NCBI GenBank assembly: GCA_030039815.1 | Contig: JASHUW010000244.1 | Location: 1 to 15,438, forward strand | Origin: Alphaproteobacteria bacterium | GTDB lineage: Bacteria > Pseudomonadota > Alphaproteobacteria > ATCC43930 > CGMCC-115725 | Direction: 5' to 3' | Length of the DNA: 15,438 bases | Position numbers and translations under genes: made by a program | Notes under the pieces: generated by a model | What the model was told of the DNA's origin: nothing | The model's database searches: none | What the model saw: only the letters and a program-made list of their open reading frames with translations | Shown here: positions 14,928 through 15,438 of the stretch, piece after piece | Numbering within the stretch: position 1 is the first letter of the stretch | Layout: each line of letters begins with the position of its first letter

Positions 14928-15438
14928 ATGCCCGATCTCCGCCCCCCGGAACTGAGAATCGTCGATCACCCGCTGGTCCAGCACAAATTGTCGCTGATGC
15001 GCGCGCAGGACACGCCGACCGGCGCGTTCCGCCAGCTGATGCGTGAGGTGGGGCTGCTGCTCGGCTACGAGGCGACGCGCGACCTGCCGCTGGAAGAGAC
15101 CGAGATCGAAACGCCGCTTGAAACCGCGCGGCTGCCGGTGCTGGCGGGCAAGAAATTGTGCCTGGTCTCGATCCTGCGCGCCGGCAACGGCCTGCTCGAC
15201 GGCATCCTCGAGCTCGTGCCCTCGGCGCGGGTCGGCCATATCGGCCTCTACCGCGACCCGCGCACGCTGCAGGCGATCGAATATTACCTGAAGCTGCCCG
15301 ACGATCTGCCCGAACGCGACGCGATCCTCGTCGATCCAATGCTGGCGACCGGCAATTCGGCGGTCGCGGCGATCTCGCGGCTCATCGAGCTGCGGGCGCG
15401 TTCGGTGAAGTTCGTCTGCCTAGTCGCCGCGCCCGAGG
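14928..15438 (+). CDS. upp: Uracil phosphoribosyltransferase (URC6/Upp), 3'-truncated by the window
   Basis: The first 170 codons are present and the frame is open to the window end. The enzyme joins uracil to PRPP, giving UMP. Recognisable parts are VDHPLVQHKLSLMRAQDTPTGAFRQLMREVGLLLGYEATRDLP at the start and LVSILRAGNGLLDGILELVPSARVGHIGLYRDP in the middle. The PRPP-binding loop is ILVDPMLATGNSA, with the paired DP residues of this family. The uracil-binding C-terminal segment lies beyond the edge. The ATG at 14928 matches known UPRT starts, 53 bases after the DUF1688 gene. In the URC pathway UPRT supplies a phosphoribosylated uracil intermediate, so here the gene is likely catabolic as well as a salvage enzyme. 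No strong ribosome binding site is visible. Confidence 0.95.
   Translation, partial: MPDLRPPELRIVDHPLVQHKLSLMRAQDTPTGAFRQLMREVGLLLGYEATRDLPLEETEIETPLETARLPVLAGKKLCLVSILRAGNGLLDGILELVPSARVGHIGLYRDPRTLQAIEYYLKLPDDLPERDAILVDPMLATGNSAVAAISRLIELRARSVKFVCLVAAPE

Noticed and set aside
13675..15339. 554-codon minus-strand open frame opposite URC4 and upp
   Set aside because: It spans two recognisable genes and the gap between them; the sequence is low-complexity, Arg/Ala-rich and lacks any motif.

Overview
The window is GC-rich, densely packed bacterial DNA. The gene content (LivH/LivM permeases, a CoxL-type molybdenum hydroxylase, HbpS/GlcG-like protein, Acr3, ArsJ, Flp pilin, DUF1688) and the GC-rich codon use suggest an alphaproteobacterium, perhaps Hyphomicrobiales or Rhodospirillales. 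That placement is inference; no rRNA or other phylogenetic marker is present.

Layout. (1) 1-1023, minus strand: the start of a LivM-type permease and a complete LivH-type permease of a branched-chain-amino-acid-type ABC importer. (2) 1282-4019, plus strand: a lone large subunit of a xanthine-dehydrogenase-family molybdenum hydroxylase, overlapping by 4 bases a small HbpS/GlcG-family protein. (3) 4091-9699, plus strand: an arsenic resistance island with two transcription units. The first is arsR-arsM, behind a near-perfect palindromic operator. The second is an arsR-arsC fusion, an ArsJ-associated GAPDH, arsJ and acr3, packed with overlaps or very short gaps. (4) 9708-10676, minus strand: a radical SAM protein of unknown function, converging on acr3. 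(5) 10889-11056: a solitary Flp-type pilin with its own promoter and hairpins downstream. (6) 11171-12193: a flippase-like membrane protein. (7) 12252 to the window end: a GTP-cyclohydrolase-II-like protein (URC1), a DUF1688 protein (URC4) and uracil phosphoribosyltransferase (URC6/Upp, cut by the window end). This is the core gene set of the URC pyrimidine catabolic pathway, first defined in yeast. A 138-bp palindromic intergenic element lies between URC1 and URC4.

How the genes work together. The arsenic island encodes three complementary routes. ArsC reduces arsenate to arsenite, which Acr3 exports. GAPDH makes 1-arseno-3-phosphoglycerate from arsenate, which ArsJ exports. ArsM methylates arsenite. 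Two related ArsR sensors, one fused to the reductase, probably control the two units through similar AT-rich operators. The URC cluster probably salvages uracil to UMP and opens the ring for nitrogen. The ABC transporter and Mo-hydroxylase may serve uptake and hydroxylation of an N-heterocycle or similar compound, but nothing here fixes the substrate.

No gene-free stretch exceeds 300 bases. The largest gaps are 1024-1281, 10677-10888, 13506-13686 and 5275-5433. I see no tRNA, rRNA, CRISPR array, transposase or integrase.
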